Source: Vibrio hepatarius (GTDB lineage Bacteria > Pseudomonadota > Gammaproteobacteria > Enterobacterales > Vibrionaceae). Taken from it: DNA of 64,000 nt. The stretch covers positions 24,151-88,150 of the forward strand of contig NZ_JAATOO010000020.1 in the NCBI RefSeq assembly GCF_011806575.1. Reading direction: 5' to 3'. The notes beneath the pieces are model-generated. The model did not search any database. It had not been told where the DNA came from and saw only the letters and a program-made list of their open reading frames with translations. A program made the position numbers and the translations under genes. Below are positions 1 to 7,854 of the stretch, piece after piece (the first letter of the stretch is position 1; each line of letters begins with the position of its first letter).

Positions 1-519
1 CAGGATACCTTCGACACTGAGTTGTCAGGTATTCCGATTCAACTGGAAGTAAAAGACTGGCTTTCAAACTGGTGGGAACCACTTAAAGTTGGTGCGTGGC
101 ACGCGCCGATTATCATGGTGGAAGGCAAAGTGATCAGCCAGGGCGAAGCACTCAACCGTGGCGTGTTAGTTCAATCTGTTATTCAGCAATGGACTAAGCG
201 CGATACGCTCAGAGGCAACATCGTTTTTGGTAAAGCAACCTGCCCTTACTGTGTTAAAGCCAAGCGCTTGTTAAGCGACGCAGGTATCGATTATCGATAC
301 CATGACGTGGTGAAAGAGAGCGCAGCACTGTACAGAATGATCCCTGAAGCCAAAGCGATCATTGGCGAGAAAACGCCGGTCACTGTGCCGCAAATCTGGC
401 TAGACGGTCAGTACATTGGTGGGTGTGATAACTTGGAAGCGTGGTTGGCCGATAAGGGACTTAACCAAGTGCCAGATAATGTTGTCAACTTGGGTGAGAA
501 TCAAAGCACTGGAAGTTAA
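1..519 (+). CDS. Glutaredoxin-domain protein (5' end outside window)
   Basis: The reading frame is open from the first base, so the start lies upstream and only the last 172 residues are seen. The C-terminal ~85 residues form a glutaredoxin fold: a beta strand then the dithiol active site CPYC (codons near 241-252), the TVPQIW cis-proline motif and the GGCDNLEAW helix start that bind glutathione. The part before it (SGIPIQLEVKDW...) does not look like a glutaredoxin and may belong to another domain of a longer protein. Expected role is cytosolic glutathione-dependent disulfide reduction. The TTG at 22 is not preceded by a convincing ribosome site and is unlikely to be the start. A terminator follows at 548. 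Confidence 0.85.
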   Translation, partial: QDTFDTELSGIPIQLEVKDWLSNWWEPLKVGAWHAPIIMVEGKVISQGEALNRGVLVQSVIQQWTKRDTLRGNIVFGKATCPYCVKAKRLLSDAGIDYRYHDVVKESAALYRMIPEAKAIIGEKTPVTVPQIWLDGQYIGGCDNLEAWLADKGLNQVPDNVVNLGENQSTGS

Positions 520-547
520 GACAACGCTCCCCTTTATATAATAAGAA

Positions 548-576
548 CAAAGCCCCGCATTGCGGGGCTTTGTTTT
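548..576. terminator. Bidirectional rho-independent terminator
   Basis: Twelve-base perfect inverted repeat CAAAGCCCCGCA / TGCGGGGCTTTG, with a TTTT tract on the + side and A-rich sequence on the other. It lies between the glutaredoxin gene (+) and the 43-aa gene (-), so it can serve both. Confidence 0.85.
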
Positions 577-593
577 AAATTCCATTTCAGCGC

Positions 594-725
594 TTACTTC
601 GCCATCTTCTTCATCATACGTTTGAAGAACGACGCTTTTTTCGCTTTAGGCTTGTTCATCGCTTCATACATCGCTTGTTTCGCGATTAGCTGACCTAAAT
701 ATGCATTGCCTAGTTCGTGATTCAT
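594..725 (-). CDS. Small basic protein, 43 aa, unknown function
   Basis: A short frame, ATG at 725 and TAA at 594-596, preceded by a strong ribosome site (CGAGGAGATAACC before ATG). The N-terminal half (MNHELGNAYLGQLIAKQAMY) looks like an amphipathic helix. The C-terminal half is lysine-rich (NKPKAKKASFFKRMMKKMAK), giving a strongly positive tail that could contact nucleic acid or the inner membrane. It does not resemble a toxin with a transmembrane helix. Two CRP-like palindromes lie just upstream and a terminator just downstream, so it appears to be a monocistronic, regulated gene. Reality of the ORF is supported by the ribosome site and tight signals; function is unknown. Confidence 0.65.
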   Translation of the reverse strand: MNHELGNAYLGQLIAKQAMYEAMNKPKAKKASFFKRMMKKMAK

Positions 726-756
726 GGTTATCTCCTCGATAAGTCGATATCGGAAG

Positions 757-801
757 CGTGATTTTAATCACAAACAAAACAAAAACAAGATCTAAATCAC
801 A
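757..801 (-). promoter_or_regulatory. Two CRP-like palindromes upstream of the 43-aa gene
   Basis: On the minus strand TGTGATTTAGATCTTG (801-786) and TGTGATTAAAATCACG (772-757) match the CRP consensus TGTGATNNNNATCACA, at 13 of 16 and 15 of 16 positions or so counting the free centre. The second contains the perfect palindrome GTGATTTTAATCAC. Centres are 29 bp apart, in the gap between the stop of the 117-aa gene and the start of the 43-aa gene. The nearer site is only about 39 bp from the start codon, so it may overlap the promoter and repress rather than activate. Confidence 0.5.
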
Positions 802-1155
802 TTATTTTGCGCGTTTCGGTTGCTGATACGTCTTACCAGCCGCTTGATACGTGTCCTTGCGCTTTACTTCGAACATTGCGTCAAAGAACCAAGCGACAAA
901 ACGAATCACATCGTCACCTTCATTCATTACGTGCTCGATGAATTCTTGCTCTTCACCCTGCTCATTTTCTTGCACTGTCACGTGATAGATGCGTTTCTCA
1001 CCGTCCACTTCTGCCAAAGCAAACTGACCAGTCAGAGACTGCGCCGCTTCGGCAACGTCTTCATCTTCACTCGCTTTTAATAGTTCTAACGCTTCAGGTA
1101 GGCTTGGCTTTTCGCATAGTGATTTTACGAGCAGTTCGAATTCTTTCTGGTCCAT
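802..1155 (-). CDS. Conserved acidic protein, 117 aa, unknown function
   Basis: I do not recognise a named family. The protein is soluble and acidic over its first 75 residues (MDQKEFELLVKSL..., ASEDEDVAE, EQGEEQEFIEHVM) and ends in a basic tail (KTYQQPKRAK). No transmembrane segment or signal peptide is visible. The start at 1155 has a ribosome site (TGAGGTTGTCACC). It is on the same strand as the 43-aa gene and may be weakly cotranscribed with it, but that gene has its own likely promoter. Coding use resembles its neighbours, so it is probably a core Vibrio gene of unknown role. Confidence 0.7.
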   Translation of the reverse strand: MDQKEFELLVKSLCEKPSLPEALELLKASEDEDVAEAAQSLTGQFALAEVDGEKRIYHVTVQENEQGEEQEFIEHVMNEGDDVIRFVAWFFDAMFEVKRKDTYQAAGKTYQQPKRAK

Positions 1156-1221
1156 GGTGACAACCTCAATGGATAAATGGAGAGTTTTACTCTGTGCATT
1201 GTATCAGTCGCCTAAGGGCTT

Positions 1222-2400
1222 TCAAGCAAACTCTCGCTGCATCATTGTCTTACTGCGCGACAGCAGTAGCACAAATGCCATAAGACTCGCAGCAATCAAA
1301 TAAAACACACCAATCGCAAATTGGCTCTGTATCCAGTGCTCCACCAGATAGCCACCGAAAAGTCCCGCCAAGCACATTTGAATCGATCCCGAAAGTGCAG
1401 ATACGGCCCCAGCTTGGCGTTTATGCGGCTCTAACAACATGCTGGTCGATAGTGGAAAAGATAGCCCTTGCGCAATGGTCAAACAGGTAAACGCCCAAAT
1501 CAGATTAAACAGCGTCACCTCTGTCACCAACAGCCATACACCAGCAAATGACATCAGAAAAATCGCTAGCCTCAGCAACTGCTTCGTCGACATATACCGA
1601 TTCAAAACATTCAGCGACACACTACCGATCATCAAACCTGCAGAAGGAATGATCATCACAGAGCCATATTCAGCTGCGGTTAAACCAAGACGATGTTGCA
1701 AAATAAACGGCATCACTGACAACGACACCAAACTGGTTAAATAGCTAATCCAGTTGTAGCTGGCGCTCGATAACACCTGTTTGTTGGTGATCAGCCGACC
1801 GTAGTTTTTAACCACTTCAATGGGTTCAAAACGACGTTTTCCATAGCTGTTGGTTTCAGGCAACACAAAGTACCCAAGGGTAAAAATCGCCGCTAGGTAA
1901 AGCAGTACAAACATAAACACCGCTTGCCAGCCAAGATAAAACGCCATCCAACCGCCAAATACTGGCGCTAATATCGGCATAATCGACGCTGTTACGGAAA
2001 TATACGACAGTGCTTTGGTGAGTTGCACGCCGTCATAGCTATCACGCAATACGCTTCGCCCCAACACAGACGCACTACCTGCACCTAAACCTTGTAGCAA
2101 GCGTCCTAAAATCAATCCGGTTAAGCTGTGTGAGAGTAACAAACACATCACCGTACCTAGCAAGTAAACGCCCTGACCGACAATAAACACTGGGCGTCGA
2201 CCAATCGCATCAGATAGCGGACCGTAAAACAGCTGCGACGCACCAAAGCCGACCAGAAATAAAGTCACTAAGAGTTGAACGTCGGCTTGGCTTGCGTTAA
2301 GAGATTGGCTGATCAATGGCAAAGAAGGCAAGTAAATGCTCACACCAACCTGACCGGTGGCAATGATCATCATCGCAAGCAACATTGGGGTCTTTTTCAT
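1222..2400 (-). CDS. EmrD/Bcr-like MFS drug exporter
   Basis: Twelve hydrophobic segments over 392 residues, in the range of the Bcr/CflA/EmrD group of proton-driven multidrug exporters in the inner membrane. The MFS loop 2-3 signature is clear (GPLSDAIGRRPV) and is preceded by ASQLFYG, close to E. coli EmrD (VSQLFYGPISDRVGRRPV). GRLLQGLGAGSASVLGRSVLRD matches motif C, the antiporter motif. I chose ATG at 2400 because AAGGAG sits 7 nt upstream; the longer frame to 2421 has no such site. It is divergent from a LysR-type gene 114 bp away, the usual arrangement for a regulator controlling its neighbour. The substrate cannot be read from sequence. Confidence 0.85.
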   Translation of the reverse strand: MKKTPMLLAMMIIATGQVGVSIYLPSLPLISQSLNASQADVQLLVTLFLVGFGASQLFYGPLSDAIGRRPVFIVGQGVYLLGTVMCLLLSHSLTGLILGRLLQGLGAGSASVLGRSVLRDSYDGVQLTKALSYISVTASIMPILAPVFGGWMAFYLGWQAVFMFVLLYLAAIFTLGYFVLPETNSYGKRRFEPIEVVKNYGRLITNKQVLSSASYNWISYLTSLVSLSVMPFILQHRLGLTAAEYGSVMIIPSAGLMIGSVSLNVLNRYMSTKQLLRLAIFLMSFAGVWLLVTEVTLFNLIWAFTCLTIAQGLSFPLSTSMLLEPHKRQAGAVSALSGSIQMCLAGLFGGYLVEHWIQSQFAIGVFYLIAASLMAFVLLLSRSKTMMQREFA

Positions 2401-2514
2401 TGCATCTCCTTCTTTAAGCACATTACAAACCAGTGTAAATTAGGTACTGAAGAAAGATAATACTCACTGATGGAAACTGATTAGTTCCCACAAAGAAAGA
2501 ATAAGGTTAGGTTT

Positions 2515-3408
2515 ATGGATTGGCTTCAAAGTGTGCACAGCTACATTCGAGTCGTCGACGAAGGCAGTTTTAACGGTGCCGCGCGTAAAATGAATACCAC
2601 CAGCTCTGCGATCAGTAAACGTATTCACTGGCTGGAAGAACGAATCGGCGTGCAGTTATTGAAGCGTACTACGCGAACCGTCACCCAAACAGAAGCTGGC
2701 GCCCTGTTCTACGAACGTGCCAAAGTGCAGATTGAAGGCTGGCAGTCGATTGTCGATGAGACTCGCTCGGTCAGCGAAACGCCCGCAGGGTTACTCAAAA
2801 TCGGGGCGACTCTGGCGGTCGGTTCTAAGTTTTTGGTGCAATACCTGAATGATTTTCTGCAAATGTATCCGGACATTCGTATCCAGTTGACCACCACAAC
2901 GCCTGGGCAGTTGCCTGAACTCAGCTTAGATCTGTTTATCAGCCGAGAGTTAGAGCAGCTCAATTCACTCAGTTTTAAAGCGTCCCCACTGTTTGAGCAC
3001 AAAGCAGGTTTTTATGCGTCACCAAGTTACATCAAGAGATTTGGCGAACCGAGCGATACCAACGAATTGAAACAACACAACATGCTGATATGGGGAGAGA
3101 GGCCACATCGCGACATCAAACTTTCAAAAGGTCAACGTATCGCGGTTTCTGGAAACTTTGCGACCACCAATCCGGAAGCACTGTTTTATGCAGCGAAAAA
3201 CGGCATGGGTATTTTGCTAAGTACCGACGTGATGATCAAAGATGAACTCAAAACTGGGACATTAAAACGTATACTGCCCGATATCACAGCTGATGAAGCG
3301 ACGGTATACGCCTACTATCCGAAACTGGACTACCAACACACGCGCACACAATTGTTCCTCGACTACCTTAAACAACGCCTAGAGCGGGAAGCAATGCAAG
3401 AGAATTAA
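2515..3408 (+). CDS. LysR-family transcriptional regulator
   Basis: Standard 297-residue LysR architecture. The N-terminal winged helix-turn-helix (residues about 1-60) carries the typical sequence GSFNGAARKMNTTSSAISKR and LEERIGVQLLKRTTR. A linker helix follows, then a periplasmic-binding-protein-like effector domain from about residue 90. The family usually acts as a dimer or tetramer on a T-N11-A site in the shared intergenic region. The gene is divergent from the EmrD-like exporter, which is its most likely target. The effector is not predictable. AAGGTTAGGTTT precedes the ATG as a plausible ribosome site. Confidence 0.88.
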   Translation: MDWLQSVHSYIRVVDEGSFNGAARKMNTTSSAISKRIHWLEERIGVQLLKRTTRTVTQTEAGALFYERAKVQIEGWQSIVDETRSVSETPAGLLKIGATLAVGSKFLVQYLNDFLQMYPDIRIQLTTTTPGQLPELSLDLFISRELEQLNSLSFKASPLFEHKAGFYASPSYIKRFGEPSDTNELKQHNMLIWGERPHRDIKLSKGQRIAVSGNFATTNPEALFYAAKNGMGILLSTDVMIKDELKTGTLKRILPDITADEATVYAYYPKLDYQHTRTQLFLDYLKQRLEREAMQEN

Positions 3409-3515
3409 ACAAACATTTAACATTTTCAAGTTGCCTATTTATGTGTCCTGTACCATATTTAAGAAGAACCAAGACTAATAACATATGGCTTTTTTGCCAT
3501 CTATAGGTTCCCAAT

Positions 3516-5357
3516 ATGGCTAGGAAAACAATACCAACGTCGCCGATTGATATCGATGTCGTCTATAAAACGCTGTGTTTAGATGGAAGTGAGTTACTCG
3601 ATAACGCCACCTTATTGCTGCATAGGCATTTTGGATCACACTGCACCTGCATTGTCGAAATTAACCGTTTTCGCTCCAACGCCAAAACGCTCTCTTTCGC
3701 GTGTGATAACCAGCTCCAGTCTCCCGCCGAGTACGAGCTATACGGTACGCCTTGCTCGACGGTAAGCAAATCCCAACTCGATTATGTACTTTACAAAGGT
3801 GGAGTGAGTGACACATTTCCAGATGACACCAATTTAAAACAAGCTGGGGTTGAGTCTTACCTTGGTATTCCATTGCGCTCCGCATCCGGAAACGTGCTTG
3901 GTGTTTTACTCTCTTCGTTTACCAGCCAACTCTCTGATAGCGAAGATTTAATTTACTACCACAAGCTCTTTGCCAAAGTGGTGGTGCACAGCTTACGCTC
4001 CAAATGGCTTTCAGCTCAGTCAGAAAGCTTGGTTGAGCAGCTTAGTTTTGAAGTTTCCCACGACAACCTAACCGGTTTACTAAACCGCAGCTTCTTAGCT
4101 GACAAATTGGAAACTCTCACCGAATTGAGCAAGCAGCCGTTTACCCTCGCCTACATTGATATTGATAATTTCAAATCGATCAACGACTTATACGGCAGTT
4201 ATATCGGCGACCAAATCATCAAGTTTGTAGCCCGCTCTATCGAAGAATGCATTGAAGACCGGCAACTCGCGTTTCGCATCGCTGGTGATGAGTTCGCGTT
4301 TATTTCACTCACAGGTGACCCATTTGAAATCTGCCGCCAGATTGTCGAGAAGGTATCAAGTGGCTACCAAGACCCCGCGCGTAACATCAAAGTCTCCGTC
4401 AGTATTGGCTTAGCAAGAAACAACTCTAACAGCCTGACAGCGGATCAAATCATTCTTAACGCGAGTTTGGCGTTGAAAGAGTGTAAGCAGTCACGTCAGA
4501 CGTCGATTCAATGCTACGACACTCATCTAAGTGCTCAATACTACCGACGCGCGATCGTCATTGACGCGCTGCGAAGCGAGTTGGACAAAGATATTGAACA
4601 CAGTGAGATATACGTGGTTGCCCAACCTATTGTTGCTCAAGGAAAACCACAGTGGGACTACTTTGAGATTCTCGCGCGTTGGAACAGTGATGTGCTGGGC
4701 GCTATCTCGCCGCTTGAATTCATTGAAGCGGCAGAACAATCTGGCCTGATCATCGAACTCGGTGAACGTATTATCGAGCTCGCCTGCCAAGCAAAAATAA
4801 AGCTGGAGCATGGGTTAGGCTATCGTGTCAGACTCGGGATTAACTGCTCGGCACACGAGATTAATAATGCCAATCGCTATGTTCAGCACCTTCTCCATAC
4901 CTTGGGTAAATACGGTTTTAATGCCGAAGATTTCACCATCGAAATGACCGAGACAGTATTGCTGTCACGAATCAACGAAGTCAAAACCACACTGGATAAG
5001 CTCAGACTGCTTGGCTTTAGCATCGCTTTGGATGACTTTGGGACAGGCTACTCGAGTCTCAACTACATCCATACCTATCCGATTGATTGTATTAAAATTG
5101 ATGCTACTTTTGTTCGAAATATGCTCTCCAACGAAAGCTCGGAGAGTGTCGTGTGGCTAATTATTCAACTGGCCAATAAGCTACATGTCAGCTTGATCGC
5201 GGAAGGTGTCGAGAGCGAAGAAGCGCTTCAAAAGCTCTATTCAATGGGCTGTAAAAAGATTCAAGGTTTCTATTTTTCTACGCCTAAGGAGCCAGAAGAG
5301 TTGGTTGAGGGCATCAAAGCGCTGACCAACATCGACTCTCAAGTCTCTAATGGGTAA
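3516..5357 (+). CDS. GAF-GGDEF-EAL cyclic-di-GMP turnover protein
   Basis: A cytosolic three-domain protein of 613 aa. Residues ~20-165 look like a GAF sensor domain; ~175-335 are GGDEF (entry DNLTGLLNR, active site RIAGDEF near residue 256); ~350-605 are EAL. The cyclase motif is AGDEF rather than GGDEF, a variant that is active in some enzymes. No RxxD inhibitory site is present five residues before it. The EAL half keeps the residues expected for phosphodiesterase: EIL for the signature, INCS, EMTET, DDFGTGYSS, IKID, AEGVE and KKIQGFYFS. It is therefore probably a phosphodiesterase with a regulatory or weak cyclase domain. No membrane segment. It stands alone between LysR and the fumC operon. 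Confidence 0.88.
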   Translation: MARKTIPTSPIDIDVVYKTLCLDGSELLDNATLLLHRHFGSHCTCIVEINRFRSNAKTLSFACDNQLQSPAEYELYGTPCSTVSKSQLDYVLYKGGVSDTFPDDTNLKQAGVESYLGIPLRSASGNVLGVLLSSFTSQLSDSEDLIYYHKLFAKVVVHSLRSKWLSAQSESLVEQLSFEVSHDNLTGLLNRSFLADKLETLTELSKQPFTLAYIDIDNFKSINDLYGSYIGDQIIKFVARSIEECIEDRQLAFRIAGDEFAFISLTGDPFEICRQIVEKVSSGYQDPARNIKVSVSIGLARNNSNSLTADQIILNASLALKECKQSRQTSIQCYDTHLSAQYYRRAIVIDALRSELDKDIEHSEIYVVAQPIVAQGKPQWDYFEILARWNSDVLGAISPLEFIEAAEQSGLIIELGERIIELACQAKIKLEHGLGYRVRLGINCSAHEINNANRYVQHLLHTLGKYGFNAEDFTIEMTETVLLSRINEVKTTLDKLRLLGFSIALDDFGTGYSSLNYIHTYPIDCIKIDATFVRNMLSNESSESVVWLIIQLANKLHVSLIAEGVESEEALQKLYSMGCKKIQGFYFSTPKEPEELVEGIKALTNIDSQVSNG

Positions 5358-5401
5358 CAATCTATCCATGATTCGTAAAGGTTGATTTATTTGTATTTAG
5401 T

Positions 5402-5416
5402 TGATAATAATTATCA
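5402..5416. promoter_or_regulatory. Fur box
   Basis: TGATAATAATTATCA is a perfect 7-1-7 inverted repeat matching the Fur core (TGATAATNATTATCA). Against the 19-bp consensus it matches at about 16 positions. It lies 26 bp upstream of the ATG of the small gene before fumC, where bound Fur would block the promoter when iron is plentiful. Confidence 0.85.
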
Positions 5417-5442
5417 TTACCACAAATAAACCACCGAACGAC

Positions 5443-5823
5443 ATGGATAGAACACAACCGCTATACAATGGCTTATTCAAAGCCAGAGATAGGTTTTTGG
5501 ATACCCCCACCGCGTGTGGATTCGAACCCGATGTGATTCAAGAGTACATTCATTGGACACTCGCACTCGCATCCAGTTACGAGCGCGGGGCGAGAGACGA
5601 AAACCCTCTGCTCTATGAACTGTTTCTCCGTCAGCTTTACTTCCATTTGCTCGACGCGATCCAAGACCCGCAACGCAGCCGAATTTTTCGTCGTCTGTGT
5701 CTAGACTCTATTCATACCCCGTTACTGTGTTTAAAACGCCATTACGACCAGTGGGAAGACGGCGACATCAAATTATTACTTTTACAACAACAATTACAGC
5801 GTGTTCAAGCGCCGCTAGATTAA
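5443..5823 (+). CDS. Small protein in Fur-controlled operon with fumC
   Basis: A 126-aa soluble, helix-rich protein (ATG at 5443; the frame is open back to TTG at 5401, but that start would lie in the Fur box). Features are an aromatic-rich centre (EYIHWTLALASSYERGARDE), RQLYFHLLDAI and a leucine/glutamine-rich C-terminus (KLLLLQQQLQRVQ). I do not recognise a domain. It ends 15 bp before fumC and follows a perfect Fur box, so the pair is probably one iron-repressed operon. This recalls the Pseudomonas aeruginosa fagA-fumC-orfX-sodA operon, where a small Fur-controlled gene precedes fumC; homology to FagA itself is not established. The ribosome site is weak. Confidence 0.7.
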   Translation: MDRTQPLYNGLFKARDRFLDTPTACGFEPDVIQEYIHWTLALASSYERGARDENPLLYELFLRQLYFHLLDAIQDPQRSRIFRRLCLDSIHTPLLCLKRHYDQWEDGDIKLLLLQQQLQRVQAPLD

Positions 5824-5838
5824 GCAAAAGGTACAGTC

Positions 5839-7236
5839 ATGACCCAATCAGCCAACCAACCTTACCGAATTGAAAAAGACAGTATGGGGGAAGTCAAAGT
5901 CCCATCTGACGCACTTTACCAAGCGCAAACCCAACGGGCGGTCGACAACTTCCATTTTAGTCGTCACACCATGCCAGATGGATTTGTGCAAGCACTAGCC
6001 TACATCAAACAAACCGCGGCACTGACCAACGCACAGCTTGGCCACCTTGAAGGGGACATTGCCAACGCGATTGCCGACGCCGCGCAAGCCATCATCAATG
6101 GTCAGCACCGAGATCAGTTCCCAATTGACGTGTTTCAAACTGGTTCAGGAACCAGTTCTAACATGAATGCCAATGAAGTGATTGCTACGCTCGCCAGTGA
6201 ATTGCTTGGTGGTGACGTTAGCCCAAATGATCACGTCAATATGGGGCAAAGCAGCAACGATGTTGTCCCGACCGCGATTCAAATCAGTTCGGTTATGGCG
6301 ATAGAAAACCAGCTACTGCCCGCGCTAAGTCATTTGATCACTAGCCTGCATTCAAAGCGCCAGCAAATCGGGCACATTGTCAAAACCGGACGCACCCACC
6401 TGATGGACGCTATGCCAGTCACATTCGACCAAGAACTGGGCGGTTGGCAATTCCAGATCGAGCAAGCACAAAAAGGTATTCAAGCTACGCTTCCCGCAGT
6501 CAAAGCGCTGGCTCAAGGTGGCACTGCAGTTGGCACAGGCATCAACGCTGATGAAAAGTTTGCTCGATTGTTTGCGGATAACCTCTCTCAAGCGACGAAC
6601 ATTCAATTCAGCGCCAGCGAGAACTTCTTTTACAACCTGAGCAGCCAAGACGCCACTGTGGCCCTCTCCGGTCAATTAAAGACCGCCGCAGTCGCCTTGA
6701 TGAAAATCGCCAACGATCTACGCTGGATGAACTCCGGACCACTGGCTGGGATTGGTGAAATAGAGCTGCAAGGGCTTCAGCCGGGCTCATCTATCATGCC
6801 AGGTAAAGTTAACCCAGTGATCCCAGAGGCCACCGCGATGGCTGCGGCGCAAGTCATTGGTAATGACACCACCATTACCATCGCTGGCCAATCTGGTAAC
6901 TTCCAACTTAACGTGATGCTCCCTGTGATCGCTCATAACATTATCGAGAGTATCGAATTACTCGCCAACAGCGCGCGCGCCATGGCTGATAAGGCGATCA
7001 GCAGCTTCACGGTCAGAGAAGATAATCTTGAGCGAACATTGGCACGCAACCCTATTTTGGTGACTGCGTTAAATCCGGTGATTGGGTACTTGAAAGCCGC
7101 AGACATTGCCAAGAAAGCGTACAAAGAAGGACGAGCGATTATTGATGTCGCCGAAGAAGAAACCAGTCTAACAAGGAGTGAGTTGGAACGTTTACTCGCG
7201 CCAGAACAGCTGGCGAAAGGTGGCATAGCCGATTAA
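5839..7236 (+). CDS. fumC: Class II (iron-independent) fumarate hydratase
   Basis: Catalyses reversible hydration of fumarate to L-malate in the TCA cycle as a cytosolic homotetramer without an Fe-S cluster. The 465-aa length fits FumC. Signatures are the family motif GSSIMPGKVN (carrying the catalytic loop Ser), TGSGTSSNMNANEV, the GQSSNDVVPT stretch and GRTHLMDAMPV with the active-site His. AAAGGTACAGTC precedes the ATG. It follows a Fur-boxed small gene by 15 bp, which makes sense: the iron-free isozyme would replace Fe-S fumarases under iron limitation. Unlike the Pseudomonas operon, no sodA follows. Confidence 0.96.
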   Translation: MTQSANQPYRIEKDSMGEVKVPSDALYQAQTQRAVDNFHFSRHTMPDGFVQALAYIKQTAALTNAQLGHLEGDIANAIADAAQAIINGQHRDQFPIDVFQTGSGTSSNMNANEVIATLASELLGGDVSPNDHVNMGQSSNDVVPTAIQISSVMAIENQLLPALSHLITSLHSKRQQIGHIVKTGRTHLMDAMPVTFDQELGGWQFQIEQAQKGIQATLPAVKALAQGGTAVGTGINADEKFARLFADNLSQATNIQFSASENFFYNLSSQDATVALSGQLKTAAVALMKIANDLRWMNSGPLAGIGEIELQGLQPGSSIMPGKVNPVIPEATAMAAAQVIGNDTTITIAGQSGNFQLNVMLPVIAHNIIESIELLANSARAMADKAISSFTVREDNLERTLARNPILVTALNPVIGYLKAADIAKKAYKEGRAIIDVAEEETSLTRSELERLLAPEQLAKGGIAD

Positions 7237-7267
7237 ACAACAGGCACACTTCCTTGTGTGGTGTGCA

Positions 7268-7417
7268 CTATACGAGCAGCAGCGATACCAACAAAAATGG
7301 CACGGCTAATGTCGATGCCATTTTTGCAAGCGACAGCATCTCTCTCGCCAACACTTCACGCTTTGGTGAAACCAACTGCGCTGCTGTAGACATTGCAGCA
7401 GTTTGAGCGGTATTCAT
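7268..7417 (-). CDS. Small ORF, 49 aa, hydrophobic C-terminus
   Basis: ATG at 7417 to TAG at 7268, with a good ribosome site (AAGAGGTCGACGA before ATG). The first 20 residues are Ala/Thr/Ser/Gln-rich (MNTAQTAAMSTAAQLVSPKR). A charged patch (REVLARE) follows, then a hydrophobic stretch to the end (STLAVPFLLVSLLLV). It could be a tail-anchored or small inner-membrane protein. It is convergent with fumC, with only 31 bp between the stops. I recognise no family. The main support is the ribosome site and the amphipathic-then-hydrophobic design. Confidence 0.5.
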   Translation of the reverse strand: MNTAQTAAMSTAAQLVSPKREVLAREMLSLAKMASTLAVPFLLVSLLLV

Positions 7418-7854
7418 TCGTCGACCTCTTTACGATCAAATGATTTGGGAGCGGCGATTTTAAGCCTTTCCCCCACTTCGAGCAAACCTTATAAGCCTTT
7501 AAATTTTCTAAATGCTAGATATAGAACAGCTACACAATAAATTGTAAGACATTGAAATATAATAATTATTAGGCATAAATTCATCATCTAAACAATAGTT
7601 GTTTAGTAAATTTAAAAAAGCCGAAGTTAATACCCTGTAAAAATTCTATTTTCAAGAACTTTTAAGTTTCTTTAACAACCTTGCCACTTTTGATCACATA
7701 TACATCAAGATTCTCTGCGCTTGTATTAACAGATGTGATACTAATTCTGCCGTCATATCGACATTGTTTAACATCAATAACTATAAAACCTTACAAAAAG
7801 TAAAACATATAACTACATAAGTTGATTAAAAGTCGACAAGGAGATTAGCCTACC
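7418..7854. other. AT-rich intergenic region before the YkvI-like gene
   Basis: Roughly 440 bp without a convincing gene, rich in A/T, especially 7500-7640 and 7780-7830. It should hold the promoter and leader of the YkvI-like gene and the promoter of the small minus-strand ORF. I see no terminator hairpin, riboswitch fold or clear operator. Confidence 0.5.
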
